Shown here: in pieces, positions 16,272-25,487 of the stretch
Layout of the letters: each line of letters begins with the position of its first letter
Position numbering within the stretch: the first letter of the stretch is position 1
Assembly (NCBI GenBank): GCA_964579245.1
Contig: CAZOFY010000024.1
Span: 1-31,365, forward strand
Origin: Firm-13 sp964579245
Lineage (GTDB): Bacteria > Bacillota > Clostridia > Saccharofermentanales > Saccharofermentanaceae
Direction of reading: 5' to 3'
Length of the DNA: 31,365 nucleotides
The notes under the pieces: model-generated
The model's database searches: none
Seen by the model: the letters and a program-made list of their open reading frames with translations, nothing else
What the model was told of the DNA's origin: nothing
Position numbers and translations under genes: made by a program

Positions 16272-19200
16272 CTATTCCCAGTCCTTGAAGATCTTCTTAG
16301 CGCGCCCGGTGAGAGAATCGCCTCTTTGCTTCATGATTTCATTCGAAGTCCCTAATCCAATAATGATCAGACCTGTCGCCAATAAATAGATCCACCATTC
16401 AATGCTGCTCCAGAATGTTCGGGTCATATAGATTGACAAACAAATCACCGTAACGGAGGAAAGAATGAACCACTTCTTTTTTCGTGAAAGGAAGGACACA
16501 CACATCAGGACGAACATGCTGATTCCCATAAACAGAGAGTCAAACAGTTCTCCGGAAAAAAGTGCGGACGCAGACAAAATAAGGATGGACAATATCACCA
16601 AAGAGAACAAGAGTGCTTCCATAATCTTCTCTTTATCCCTCCAAACCATCCATCGGAGGAAAATAAATCCGGCGACCAGGATCATCAGATTCCATTCCGT
16701 TACAACAACATCGGGCCAGGATATAACCGGTTGAGCCCAGATGGCAAAGACATAAAAGCTTGTCGCTAACGTGGCGAAGACTTTTCTGCTCATCTCACCT
16801 GTGGATCTGGCGCGAAAAGAAATCATCGAAGTTCCCAGTAAAAACAGTGCAGTGAAAATCCCCCAGCGGCCGCAGAAAAACAGCAGGAAGATCGCAAGCA
16901 TTGCTGATAGCGAAAGCCAGTCAACAGTATAACGATTTCCGAAGTCAGCGCCGGTCTCTTTAGAAAAAACACGCTTGTGCAGCAAGTGTCCCGTTCCAAG
17001 CATCAAAGCAAATAAAATCGCATAGATAATGATCTTAACGGCCTGATGATCAACGCCCTCCAGCCGGTTCGACCATTGTGTCATCAAGAAAAGAAGCAAA
17101 ACCGGTTCAAGCCAGGACGTGACGAATGCGTGTCCCGATATTCGTTGACCGACATGAGACGCAAGCAGAAACATGATGTTGATGATGACGAACAGAGTCG
17201 ATACCTCTGCATAAAAAAGGACAAGCAACAACGAAAACAGCATCAATCCATAGGACCCGACTTTGAGCAAATGTGTAAAAAAGGCCTCTTTCGAAGGATA
17301 CACTCTGCCCAGAAAAAAACCGGCAATCAAAAGAATCAATGCAACAACGCTCAATATCAATATATTTGTATATAAAGAATAGATGGACATGAAATCATAC
17401 GTGACGATAAAAACCAACGCATATGTTATTGTCCCCCATGCAATGACTATGAAGTTATCCGACAGGCCCTGCAGGCTCTTCTTGTCCTTATGTAAGGAAG
17501 AAATCAGAAAACCGACAAAATACAGGAAGAACGAAAAGATTGCTGCAACCGTGAACGCAGAAGTGTATGCAAGCGAGTTTGATCTGGCAGAATAAAAAGC
17601 AAGAATGAGGAAGGAAATACTGATTGAAGTCGGAATACAGATACGAAGCAGGTTTACCTTGTTCTTCCAAATAACAAACCGCAAAAATACGAAGTACATA
17701 ATAAAGATAAACAGATTCAGCTTCAATCTCACATCATGCGGAAGCAGCAGAAACGGCTCACTCCAAATTGCTATACCGACAAAAGCGGCGGCAAAGGAAG
17801 CCGATAATTTGGACTGTGTCTGGCCGCCGATCCTTCCTGCGAAGGAAATTGAATACACTGCGAAGAGAATCCACGCAAAAAACCAGGACAGATTATTACC
17901 TTCCAGCAGCAAGATTGGCGCCAGTACAGAAGATATTGTAAGCCAGTCCAGCTTGTATTTCTCTCGCCCCGACGTATCGGATGTCGATTCGAAGATACGC
18001 TTGTAGAGCAGCCTCCCCAGCACAACAAGAACGATAAAAATCCCCGAAAAGACAACAGACCGGATCAGTTGATCTGTGCCAAGACCCGCCCTGTGCAGAA
18101 TATAGTCTGTGAATCCAAACACCAGTAAGGGCTCAATCCAGGAAGAAATAAATGCATGTCCGGCTAGCCGCTGCGAAACAAAGGAAACGACAAAGATGAA
18201 ATATACGACAACGGCCAACTGAATTGGGATCGCATCGTTAAAGGACACGGTGCACAAGAAGGTCATAATCGTCAGTCCGATCGAAGATATTCTCAGCAAA
18301 TGAGCAAACGCGCCCATCGATATCTTTCGCTTCCGAAGAATGTACGAGACGATCACGAGGATGATCGCAGCAGCGATCGGCACCATCAGCTTCATTGACA
18401 TCATTGTGAATCCGAGCCAAAACTGCGAAATCGCTAAAACGGCCGAGAACAGGTTCAAGCCCCATATAGCTGAAATCATTACATGGACAAGTCGATTCGG
18501 CGAGAACTGAGCATACTTGGTTCGGATCAACAGGAATCCGGTCAAGTAGCCCGTAGCGATTATCAGGAGTACCGGGACCTCAGCAATGGTAGAAGCAGCC
18601 CAAAGAACGTTTATGATCGGAAGAATCAAAAAGAAAATCCCCATGCTTGAGTATTCTATCAAGCGAAAGCGGCGGTCAGAAATTGCCTTGTATTTTGCCA
18701 TCAATCCGCCAACGGACAGCACGGCGAAAAAAACCGAGAACAAAGGAGCCCATGAAGTATTTTGCGGAAGCTGCAACTGTATCACAACATACATCAAGAA
18801 GAAGACAATCGGAATACTGACAGCGGATGCGCCCGCAAGAATTGGATTCTTGCCTGACAGTGCCTGGACCCAAAGAACCAAAGAGAACAGGATTAGAGAG
18901 CAAAGACATCCGAACAGAGATACGTGATAAGTCATATTCAACGAACCGGAAAAATGTGAATAGGCGACATAATCTATTAAGAAGGCTACAAACATGGCGA
19001 CGAGAATGAGTGTGTCGGATGTGATTGTCCTGGGCGAAAAGGAAACCTTCCGGTCCAAAAGCAACAAAGCGAAAAAAAGAACCGTTAAAAGCACAGCGAA
19101 GTTTGCTCCGACAGGCGCGGATAAATCATAGGCACCAAAGCCGGAGGAGATGCCTACACTCTGTAACACCGGATATACCAGTCCAGCTTGCATTGCTGCC

Positions 19201-20702
19201 AGAATCGTTGCCAAACCATGAAGGCAAGTGATTGTTGGAATCATAGCAAGAGAGAGATGTATCCGGCTCTTCTCCATATACCCGCCAAAGAAAAGATTCA
19301 CAGCAACTCCGGCTACCAGAATCAGCGAAAGATAATTCCATTCCCCGACAATCACAAACTCCACAAATTGGATAACGAATAAAATACCTGCCATTGACGA
19401 GCCGATAATTCGTAATGCCTTCCTCATGCTATCCGGTAAAACCGTCAAGCAACCAACGATTGTGATCAATGTCGATGACATAAGTGTCAGCAGCAAAAAA
19501 TGTCCCAGCTCACCGCCGTAGCCGAAACGAAGCAGTCCTGCCGTTAAGACAAAGACAAAGGGAAAGACACCTTCATACGACTTCTTTCCTCGAAAAAGCG
19601 CGGTCAAAAACAAAGGACTCAGTATGGTAGATGCAATACCGATAGAAGCATCGACACCGGGAACAAAAAAACCGGCGGAAGCAATCAACAGCGAATTGAG
19701 TATAGTAAACAGAGGGATCCGGCGGATGATATGTGAGAATCGGGATTTCCGGGACTGCACCTTCTGCGCCCGCAGTCCGAGAATAATTAGAAGTGCAGCA
19801 TATATGTACAAGGAAAGAATATAAATACCGGCAGGAGGATGAAACGCTCCGACTAGAAAAATGACCGTACCCGTTACGCAGTACAGAAAGCACTCCGTGA
19901 AATATGTTAGTTTATATTTCAGCGATCCAATCAGACAGGCAACGCCAAGCACGAGAAATGCTGTCGAAAACAAGAAAAAACTTCCTTCTCCCTGAAGAGA
20001 CAAATATTCGCCCAGCATCTTGAAGTATCCGACAGTCAGTACGGCTGTCGGTAAAAAGAAAGCGCCAATTATATAGAAGGCCACAGCAGTCTTCCTGATC
20101 TTCAGCGCCCTTTCTGCAACCTGAGACGCTGCAAAAAAAACAAAAGAAACCGAACAAATAACGATCGTTCTCAAAAAAGGTGGTAAATATATCCATTGTG
20201 TAGTCGCAAAGAGAACGCCTGCCAGAATGATAAAGACGACACCAATAATCAGCATGATATTCAACGCAAAATTTGGCTTCAGCTTCATCTTTCGTATGGG
20301 GGCTACCGCAGCAGGCACATCGGAAGACGCCCTTGTATCCAGAACAGCAGCCTGCATGTCCGGAGCAGCAACTACAGTTGGCTGTTCCTTTGGTATGGTC
20401 GTCTGTTGCGTCTCACCAATTTGCTTATCCAGATCCGGACGCGCAACGTCCTGACGGATTGGAACCTGCTGAACCGATTGAATTGGCTGCATTGACTTGA
20501 GAGCCGGTTTCTCAGTCGGAGGATCATCACCGACCGCTGCTTTATACTCATCTTTGGAAATTCGATTGTTTCGTACCAAAAAGCGTAAAATATCAATCGC
20601 ACGAAGATACGACTTCCGCTTTTCACGTTCCAGAAAGTATAGTATGGCAAATACGAGTGCGGTTATAAACAGAATAGCTGCAAGCAAATCGATAACAAAC
20701 AC
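16272..20702 (-). CDS. Giant polytopic membrane protein with tandem internal duplication
   Basis: A 1476-residue protein of unknown function. One membrane segment (about 4-24) is followed by a basic patch and a short helical motif (AIDILRFLVRNNRISKDEYK), then a Pro/Gln/Ala-rich cytoplasmic linker to about residue 143, then more than 30 hydrophobic segments. It resembles Firmicute proteins annotated as SCO7613 C-terminal domain membrane proteins. Two copies of a unit repeat with a period of 342 residues: QRLAGHAFISSWIEPLL near residue 850 against QRISGHAFVTSWLEPVL near 1192, LLYKRIF...KLDWLTISS against LLHKRVF...TVDWLSLSA, and LRFVIWKNK against LRWMVWRDK. The start is uncertain: the GTG at 20702 almost abuts GGGGGA, so a TTG five codons inside is possible. 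It is monocistronic, with its own extended -10 promoter. I assign no function. Confidence 0.8.
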   Translation of the reverse strand: MFVIDLLAAILFITALVFAILYFLEREKRKSYLRAIDILRFLVRNNRISKDEYKAAVGDDPPTEKPALKSMQPIQSVQQVPIRQDVARPDLDKQIGETQQTTIPKEQPTVVAAPDMQAAVLDTRASSDVPAAVAPIRKMKLKPNFALNIMLIIGVVFIILAGVLFATTQWIYLPPFLRTIVICSVSFVFFAASQVAERALKIRKTAVAFYIIGAFFLPTAVLTVGYFKMLGEYLSLQGEGSFFLFSTAFLVLGVACLIGSLKYKLTYFTECFLYCVTGTVIFLVGAFHPPAGIYILSLYIYAALLIILGLRAQKVQSRKSRFSHIIRRIPLFTILNSLLIASAGFFVPGVDASIGIASTILSPLFLTALFRGKKSYEGVFPFVFVLTAGLLRFGYGGELGHFLLLTLMSSTLITIVGCLTVLPDSMRKALRIIGSSMAGILFVIQFVEFVIVGEWNYLSLILVAGVAVNLFFGGYMEKSRIHLSLAMIPTITCLHGLATILAAMQAGLVYPVLQSVGISSGFGAYDLSAPVGANFAVLLTVLFFALLLLDRKVSFSPRTITSDTLILVAMFVAFLIDYVAYSHFSGSLNMTYHVSLFGCLCSLILFSLVLWVQALSGKNPILAGASAVSIPIVFFLMYVVIQLQLPQNTSWAPLFSVFFAVLSVGGLMAKYKAISDRRFRLIEYSSMGIFFLILPIINVLWAASTIAEVPVLLIIATGYLTGFLLIRTKYAQFSPNRLVHVMISAIWGLNLFSAVLAISQFWLGFTMMSMKLMVPIAAAIILVIVSYILRKRKISMGAFAHLLRISSIGLTIMTFLCTVSFNDAIPIQLAVVVYFIFVVSFVSQRLAGHAFISSWIEPLLVFGFTDYILHRAGLGTDQLIRSVVFSGIFIVLVVLGRLLYKRIFESTSDTSGREKYKLDWLTISSVLAPILLLEGNNLSWFFAWILFAVYSISFAGRIGGQTQSKLSASFAAAFVGIAIWSEPFLLLPHDVRLKLNLFIFIMYFVFLRFVIWKNKVNLLRICIPTSISISFLILAFYSARSNSLAYTSAFTVAAIFSFFLYFVGFLISSLHKDKKSLQGLSDNFIVIAWGTITYALVFIVTYDFMSIYSLYTNILILSVVALILLIAGFFLGRVYPSKEAFFTHLLKVGSYGLMLFSLLLVLFYAEVSTLFVIINIMFLLASHVGQRISGHAFVTSWLEPVLLLFLMTQWSNRLEGVDHQAVKIIIYAILFALMLGTGHLLHKRVFSKETGADFGNRYTVDWLSLSAMLAIFLLFFCGRWGIFTALFLLGTSMISFRARSTGEMSRKVFATLATSFYVFAIWAQPVISWPDVVVTEWNLMILVAGFIFLRWMVWRDKEKIMEALLFSLVILSILILSASALFSGELFDSLFMGISMFVLMCVSFLSRKKKWFILSSVTVICLSIYMTRTFWSSIEWWIYLLATGLIIIGLGTSNEIMKQRGDSLTGRAKKIFKDWE

Positions 20703-20724
20703 TCCCCCAAATCCATAATAAAAT

Positions 20725-20730
20725 ATTATA
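20725..20730 (-). promoter_or_regulatory. Extended -10 promoter of the giant membrane protein gene
   Basis: On the minus strand TGGTATAAT provides a perfect TATAAT with an extended -10 TG, only about 22 bases before the GTG start, giving a very short leader. No good -35 hexamer is seen in the AT-rich sequence upstream. Confidence 0.6.
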
Positions 20731-20802
20731 CCACAGATAGTTTGTAAGTTTTTCTTAATTACTCAGCTTTGTCGTATTATGCTTTCTTGTCCAATAGAAC
20801 GA

Positions 20803-20838
20803 GAAAAATGAATCCCCGCTTTGTGAGCGAGGATTCAT
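20803..20838 (-). terminator. Terminator of the sugar ABC transporter operon
   Basis: Arms ATGAATCCCCGCT (20808-20820) and AGCGAGGATTCAT (20826-20838) pair with one C-A mismatch around a 5-base loop, followed on the minus strand by TTTTT (20803-20807). It lies 31 bases after the permease stop and separates this operon from the giant membrane protein gene. Confidence 0.88.
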
Positions 20839-20869
20839 CTTTATCATAATTGGAGAGAGGAACAGCAAC

Positions 20870-22054
20870 TTACTTCTTTCTCTTTGAGACCACATCGAAC
20901 GCAACAGCAAGCAGAAGAACCATTCCTTTGACTACCTTCTGCCAGTCAACCGGAACACCCATGATGATCATACCGTTGTTGAGCACACCCATGAATGCGG
21001 CACCGATCAGGACTCCTCCGACTGTTCCGATACCGCCGTATGCAGAAGCACCGCCGATGAAACAGGAACCAATGGCATCAAGTTCGAAACCGTCTCCGGC
21101 GTCAGGAGATGCTGATGTTAGTCTGGCAGAGAAAACGATACCGGCAACAGCAGCTAAGAAAGACATATTCGTGTATGCAAGAAAGAATACTTTTCTTGTG
21201 TCGATACCGGAGAGTCTCGCCGCCTTCTCATTTCCGCCAAGGGCATACAGGTATCTTCCAGCAACTGTCTTATTGGTAATATAGGCATAGATAATAACAA
21301 TGATTGCGAGGAGAACGAGAACGTTCGGGACACCGTTATAAGAGGCAAGGCTGAAAGAGACCAGGACAATCGCAACGGTAACAAGAACGAGCTTTCCAAT
21401 GAATGCGATAATATTGTCAGTCTCATATCCTTTTTTCATCTTTCGGATTCGGCTGAAGATCTGTGTCGAAATAAATACGATAACGGCAATAAAACCAATC
21501 AGTAAACATGTAGCATTGATTCTGCCGGGAATGTTTTCCGGGTTAAAGACATCCGGAATATATTTATTCATAGAGAGATATAAGTCGGGAAATCCGGAAA
21601 GCGTCATACCATTCAGTACTACCTGTGTGAGACCACGGAAAATCAACATACCTGTCAAGGTAACAATGAACGGTGGAATCTTCACATAAGCTATCCACAT
21701 ACCGTGCCACATGCCGATAATGATACCAACAACGAGGGAAATCATAATGCCCAGGACGGGGTGCATCTTTTGCTCGATGATCAACGTGCCCGCGACTGCG
21801 CCAACCAGACCCACGACAGAGCCGACGGATAAGTCAATATTACCACCAGTAAGAATGCAAAGGAGCATACCAACAGCCAAGACAACAACATATGCATTTT
21901 GTAGTATGAGATTCGATATATTCTGAGGGACTAAGAGAATTCCTTTCGTCGTAAACTGAAATATAACCATGACAAACAGCAAGGCCAGCAGCATCGAGTA
22001 CTGCCTCAGACCAGATAAAATTGAAGATCTCAAAGGATTCTTTGCTTCATCCAT
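20870..22054 (-). CDS. mmsB: Multiple-monosaccharide ABC transporter permease
   Basis: A 394-residue inner-membrane permease of the RbsC/XylH/GguB group, with about 10-12 hydrophobic segments. Family hallmarks are LAVGMLLCILTGGNIDLSVG, the conserved Gly/Ala-rich stretch, the PPFIVTLTGMLIFRGL segment, and GIDTRKVFFLAYTNMSFLAA with AIGSCFIGGASAYGGIGTVG near the C terminus, where the permease meets the ATPase. The length and the insertion in the middle fit the MmsB/GguB branch rather than RbsC. The ATG at 22054 is preferred because AAGGGAG lies 10 bases upstream; a TTG at 22063 overlaps the ATPase stop but is too close to that site. It is the last gene of the operon. Confidence 0.92.
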   Translation of the reverse strand: MDEAKNPLRSSILSGLRQYSMLLALLFVMVIFQFTTKGILLVPQNISNLILQNAYVVVLAVGMLLCILTGGNIDLSVGSVVGLVGAVAGTLIIEQKMHPVLGIMISLVVGIIIGMWHGMWIAYVKIPPFIVTLTGMLIFRGLTQVVLNGMTLSGFPDLYLSMNKYIPDVFNPENIPGRINATCLLIGFIAVIVFISTQIFSRIRKMKKGYETDNIIAFIGKLVLVTVAIVLVSFSLASYNGVPNVLVLLAIIVIIYAYITNKTVAGRYLYALGGNEKAARLSGIDTRKVFFLAYTNMSFLAAVAGIVFSARLTSASPDAGDGFELDAIGSCFIGGASAYGGIGTVGGVLIGAAFMGVLNNGMIIMGVPVDWQKVVKGMVLLLAVAFDVVSKRKK

Positions 22055-22059
22055 TTTGC

Positions 22060-23595
22060 TCAAGCTCCCTTACTCGCAGTAAGAATCATTCCCATAATAA
22101 CTTCCTGCGAAGCGTCCTTTCTTAATAATTCACCAACGATCTTTCCTTCATACATGACATAGATTCGATCACAAACACCTAAAATCTCGGGAAGCTCGGA
22201 AGAGATCATGATGATGGATTTCCCTTCCGTTGCAAGATCATTTATGATGCTGTATATCTCATACTTCGCTCCGACATCGATACCTCTCGTCGGTTCATCC
22301 ATGATCATGACATCTGAATCCGTGAACATCCATTTGCTCAGCAGTACTTTCTGTTGATTTCCGCCGGACAGATTGCCCGTCGCCTGTTGAACAGTAGGGC
22401 ACTTAATGCGTAACTTATCTCGAAAGGACTTCGATATGTTGATCTCAAGATCCTTGTCGATAATACCTCTGTTCGATACCTTGCTCATTCTCGCAAGAGT
22501 GATGTTCTCATTTACTGATTTCATCAGGACAAGACCGTCGCCCTTTCTGTCTTCAGTAATATAAGCTATCTTGTTCTCAATAGCCTGTGAAATGGAATGC
22601 AATGCCAGCGGCGCACCTTCCTTTTCCATTGACCCGGAGATCGAGGTACCATATGCGCGGCCGAAAATACTCATTGCCAGCTCAGTACGACCGGAGCCCA
22701 TCAGTCCAGCAATGCCGAGAACCTCTCCCTTGCGAACATGAATGGAAACATCGTCCACTACTTTTCTCTCTGTATAGATCGGGTGATGTACTGTCCAATT
22801 CTTAACAGCAAAAAAGGTATCCCCAATATTGGGTTCTCTCTTCGGAAAACGGTCAACCAACTCTCTTCCGACCATCCCCTTGATAATACGAGGTTCTGTA
22901 ATGTCATCCTTTGACTTATCAAGAGTCTCAATCGTCGATCCGTCACGAATAATTGTGATCTTATCCGCTATCGCGTTAATCTCATTTAGCTTGTGTGAAA
23001 TCATAATGGATGTAATACCCTGAGACTGAAGCTCCTTGATCAACCGCAACAAGTTCTGCGAATCATTTTCATTCAGAGAAGCTGTAGGCTCATCCAGAAT
23101 CAGCAGCTTAACATTTTTACCAAGTGCCTTCGCGATTTCAACTAGTTGTTGTTTACCAACGCTTATATCTTTAATAAGTGTTCTTGACTTCTCTTTCAGA
23201 CCAACCTTTTGCAGAAGCTTATCTGCCTGATGGTAAGTCTCATCCCAGTCAATATTCACGAGATTGCCACGTTCATTTCCCAGAAACATATTTTCCCCGA
23301 TCGTAAGATAGGGTACAAGTGCCAATTCCTGATGAATAATAACGATTCCCTTATGTTCGCTGTCCCTGATGTCCTTAAATTTGCACTCTACCCCGTCATA
23401 CAAAATCTCACCTGTATATGTACCGTGTGGATAAACTCCACTCAGAACATTCATCAGGGTGGATTTACCGGCGCCGTTTTCACCGACAAGTGCGTGGATT
23501 TCTCCTTCTTCCACGACAAGGTTGACATTATCGAGAGCCTTAACACCAGGAAAAAGCTTGGTAATCTCCCTCATTTCCAGAAGTGTTTTTGCCAA
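22060..23595 (-). CDS. mmsA: Multiple-monosaccharide ABC transporter ATP-binding protein
   Basis: A 511-residue protein with two tandem ABC domains, as in RbsA/XylG/GguA. Domain 1 has Walker A GENGAGKST (residues 38-46), a signature variant ISVGKQQLVEIAKAL and Walker B LLILDEPTA. Domain 2 has the degenerate Walker A GLMGSGRTEL usual for this family, signature LSGGNQQKVLLSKWM and Walker B VMIMDEPTRGIDVG. It energises sugar import through MmsB. The TTG start at 23595 is chosen because GGAGGG lies 7 bases upstream; an ATG ten codons earlier has no ribosome binding site. It follows the binding-protein gene after a strong hairpin. Confidence 0.93.
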   Translation of the reverse strand: MAKTLLEMREITKLFPGVKALDNVNLVVEEGEIHALVGENGAGKSTLMNVLSGVYPHGTYTGEILYDGVECKFKDIRDSEHKGIVIIHQELALVPYLTIGENMFLGNERGNLVNIDWDETYHQADKLLQKVGLKEKSRTLIKDISVGKQQLVEIAKALGKNVKLLILDEPTASLNENDSQNLLRLIKELQSQGITSIMISHKLNEINAIADKITIIRDGSTIETLDKSKDDITEPRIIKGMVGRELVDRFPKREPNIGDTFFAVKNWTVHHPIYTERKVVDDVSIHVRKGEVLGIAGLMGSGRTELAMSIFGRAYGTSISGSMEKEGAPLALHSISQAIENKIAYITEDRKGDGLVLMKSVNENITLARMSKVSNRGIIDKDLEINISKSFRDKLRIKCPTVQQATGNLSGGNQQKVLLSKWMFTDSDVMIMDEPTRGIDVGAKYEIYSIINDLATEGKSIIMISSELPEILGVCDRIYVMYEGKIVGELLRKDASQEVIMGMILTASKGA

Positions 23596-23650
23596 TGTCT
23601 TTCCCTCCGTTCTAATATTTACCATTACTGTGTATCATCGGGATAGAGCA

Positions 23651-23688
23651 GGGCCGGGCTCTTTGTCCAGGACAAGGAAGCCCGGCCC
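23651..23688 (-). other. GC-rich hairpin between the binding-protein and ATPase genes
   Basis: Arms beginning GGGCCGGGCT (23651-23660) and ending AGCCCGGCCC (23679-23688) form a 10-bp stem, extended past a small bulge by TTGTC with GACAA. No T-run follows on the minus strand. Such hairpins after sugar-binding-protein genes typically stabilise the upstream mRNA and reduce read-through, giving more binding protein than transporter. Confidence 0.8.
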
Positions 23689-23759
23689 GCCACCAGAAAC
23701 TTATATCACTTTATAACCCACGAAATGTTAACATAATGCTTTCAGATTCAATCGGTCGA

Positions 23760-24848
23760 TTATGCAAGATCTGCTTCTTTGTAGTATCCGCTGTCGATCA
23801 GGAGCTCTTTGTAGTTGTTCTTGTCAGCAAATACGGGTTCGCAAAGGAATGTAGGAACTTTCAACTTGCCATTGTCATAGGATTCTTTGTCATTTACAGG
23901 AACTTCCTTCTTGGTGACGATAGCTGTAACCATTTCAACAACCTTGGCGGCCAGAGTACGAGTGTCCTTGAAAACAGACATCGACTGCTTGCCGGCAATC
24001 ATGTTCTTCGTGTTCGGCTTGTCACAATCCTGACCTGTAACGATCGGCCAGTTCTCTCCAACCTTGTAATTTCCGGCATTGTCAAGGGCATTCTCAACGC
24101 CAAATGCAGTAGAGTCATTCGAGCAAAGAACTACGTCAAGCTTAGTGCCGTCAGCATAGTAAGCTGTAATCAGATTGTCCATGCGGCTCTGAGCATTCTC
24201 AGACTTCCAGCCGGCTGTGGCAACCTGGTCAAATGTCTTCTGATCGGATACAACAACGAGTTTGCCGGAGTCGATGTACTGCTGTACAACACTCATAGCG
24301 CCGTCGAAGAAGAACTTAGCATTGTTGTCGCCGGGGTCTCCAGCGAAGAGCTCCATGTTAAAGGGGCCTGCAGCATTCTTAAGGTCAAGAGCATTTACAA
24401 CGTACTCGCCCTGGATCTCGCCAACGCGGAAGTTGTCGAATGTAGCGTAATAGGAAACGCCGTCAGAATTCATCAGGAGACGGTCATAAGCAATAACCGG
24501 AATGTTAGCTGCTTTCGCCTTGTCAAGAACTGCGCCGAGAGAGGAACCATCGATGGAAGCGATAACAAGAACGTCACATCCGCCGGTAATCATGTTCTCA
24601 ACTTCAGTAACCTGTGTGGCAATGTCATCGTTTGCATACTGAAGATCAACTGTGTATCCCGCTTCCTCAAGCTGCTTCTTCATGTTGTCGCCGTCCTGGT
24701 TCCAACGCTGAAGGGACTTCGTAGGCATTGCAACACCGATTTTGACAGTATCAGCGGCACCGCCGCCTGCTCCGCCGCTACATGCTGCAACAGAAAGAAG
24801 AGAAGCTGCCGCAATAAAGCCGGCAATGAGTTTCATAGCTCTTTTCAT
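23760..24848 (-). CDS. chvE: ChvE-like multiple-sugar-binding lipoprotein
   Basis: A 362-residue extracellular sugar-binding lipoprotein. The signal peptide ends in LSVAAC with lipidated Cys23, followed by a flexible SGGAGGGAA linker. The mature domain has ChvE/XylF-type segments: KIGVAMPTKSLQRWNQDGDN, DVLVIASIDGSSLGAVLDKA, IPVIAYDRLLMNSD, YYATFDNFRVGEIQG, LDVVLCSNDSTAFGVENAL, VTGQDCDKPNTKNMI and QSMSVFKDTRTLA. The ligand set of ChvE proteins includes glucose, galactose, xylose and arabinose; here xylose is plausible from the context. AAGGAG precedes the ATG by about 10 bases. It is the first gene of the chvE-mmsA-mmsB operon, transcribed from one or two upstream promoters. Confidence 0.93.
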   Translation of the reverse strand: MKRAMKLIAGFIAAASLLSVAACSGGAGGGAADTVKIGVAMPTKSLQRWNQDGDNMKKQLEEAGYTVDLQYANDDIATQVTEVENMITGGCDVLVIASIDGSSLGAVLDKAKAANIPVIAYDRLLMNSDGVSYYATFDNFRVGEIQGEYVVNALDLKNAAGPFNMELFAGDPGDNNAKFFFDGAMSVVQQYIDSGKLVVVSDQKTFDQVATAGWKSENAQSRMDNLITAYYADGTKLDVVLCSNDSTAFGVENALDNAGNYKVGENWPIVTGQDCDKPNTKNMIAGKQSMSVFKDTRTLAAKVVEMVTAIVTKKEVPVNDKESYDNGKLKVPTFLCEPVFADKNNYKELLIDSGYYKEADLA

Positions 24849-24887
24849 GTCATTAATCTCCTTTTAATTTTTAATTTACTGGTAAGC

Positions 24888-24917
24888 ATTATGCCAAGTC
24901 GTACTAGAAATGTTCAA
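24888..24917 (-). promoter_or_regulatory. Possible proximal promoter of the sugar ABC transporter operon
   Basis: On the minus strand TTGAAC (24912-24917) and CATAAT (24888-24893) are separated by 18 bases, placing a transcript start about 30 bases before the chvE-like ATG. It is less close to consensus than the distal promoter at 25111-25139. Confidence 0.5.
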
Positions 24918-25110
24918 TTATAAACTAGCCTGCCCTTACTCCCTCCCCTCTTGTATCACTTGTAATCTGCAGAGGACTGCACACTACCCGTACGAGCTCA
25001 ACTTGCGATTGGCACTCCAGGCGCTTCTCGCAAAGTTCAAATAGTAAGATTTGTGCTTGTCTAGAGCAGTCTGCTATTTGTGTCACAAAAATGCGTATGC
25101 TCATGTCCAA
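24918..25110 (-). other. Long leader region upstream of the chvE-like gene
   Basis: Between the two candidate promoters lies a non-coding stretch with local folding potential. AACTTTGCGA and TCGCAAGTT (25000-25037) form a 9-bp stem with one bulged base, TGCAG and CTGCA form a short hairpin near 24970, and AGCAG-T-CTGCT (25065-25075) is an 11-base palindrome. I recognise no known riboswitch. An 81-codon minus frame (24925-25170) crosses it without a ribosome binding site. Confidence 0.4.
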
Positions 25111-25139
25111 ATTGTATATCTCAACCACAGCAAAGTCAA
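25111..25139 (-). promoter_or_regulatory. Distal promoter of the sugar ABC transporter operon
   Basis: On the minus strand TTGACT (25134-25139) and TACAAT (25111-25116) are separated by exactly 17 bases. A transcript from here would carry a leader of about 255 bases before the chvE-like gene. Confidence 0.65.
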
Positions 25140-25447
25140 CATACTCTTTTCTCTTTGTGCATTTTGTCATTTTTATATGGATATTTTGTGCTTATTGTCA
25201 ATTTGGTATGGTAAGAATAATGCGTATAAACTTTTTTAAACATGTCATATTTTTTAAGAATGTGCGGGCGTAACGTTTCATATGCCAGTTTTTCTCTTCG
25301 ATTTAGTATTGTTTTACTTTTAGGAAAAACAAGCTGTGTTAACGAATCGCAGGGCTCGATTTTGATCAGATGTAAATACGGATAGCGTGCCTTTAGATTA
25401 CGGTTGTCCAAAATCACCTTATCATGGCGGCCAGAGCTGTTCTGTGT
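25140..25447. other. Intergenic region between divergent operons
   Basis: About 300 AT-rich bases separate the chvE-type operon from the DUF1015 operon. A 117-codon minus frame (25136-25489) runs through it, but it lacks a ribosome binding site, is basic and matches nothing I recognise, and it overlaps the start of the DUF1015 gene. Nothing else definite is visible. Confidence 0.45.
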
Positions 25448-25453
25448 TACAAT
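25448..25453 (+). promoter_or_regulatory. Extended -10 promoter of the DUF1015 operon
   Basis: TGTTACAAT gives a TACAAT hexamer with an extended -10 TG, 35 bases before the DUF1015 gene start. The -35 region is poor. Confidence 0.5.
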
Positions 25454-25487
25454 ATCGAGTACATCTTTTTCTTTCAGGGAGGATCTC

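Noticed and set aside
23736..24923. 395-codon plus-strand open frame opposite the chvE-like gene
   Set aside because: It is fully antisense to a clear lipoprotein gene, has no recognisable domain or ribosome binding site, and is explained by the codon bias of the real gene.
25250..25285. Catabolite-repression (cre) site near AACGTT upstream of the transporter operon
   Set aside because: The match to the cre consensus is off by one base at the central CG and lies upstream of the best promoter.
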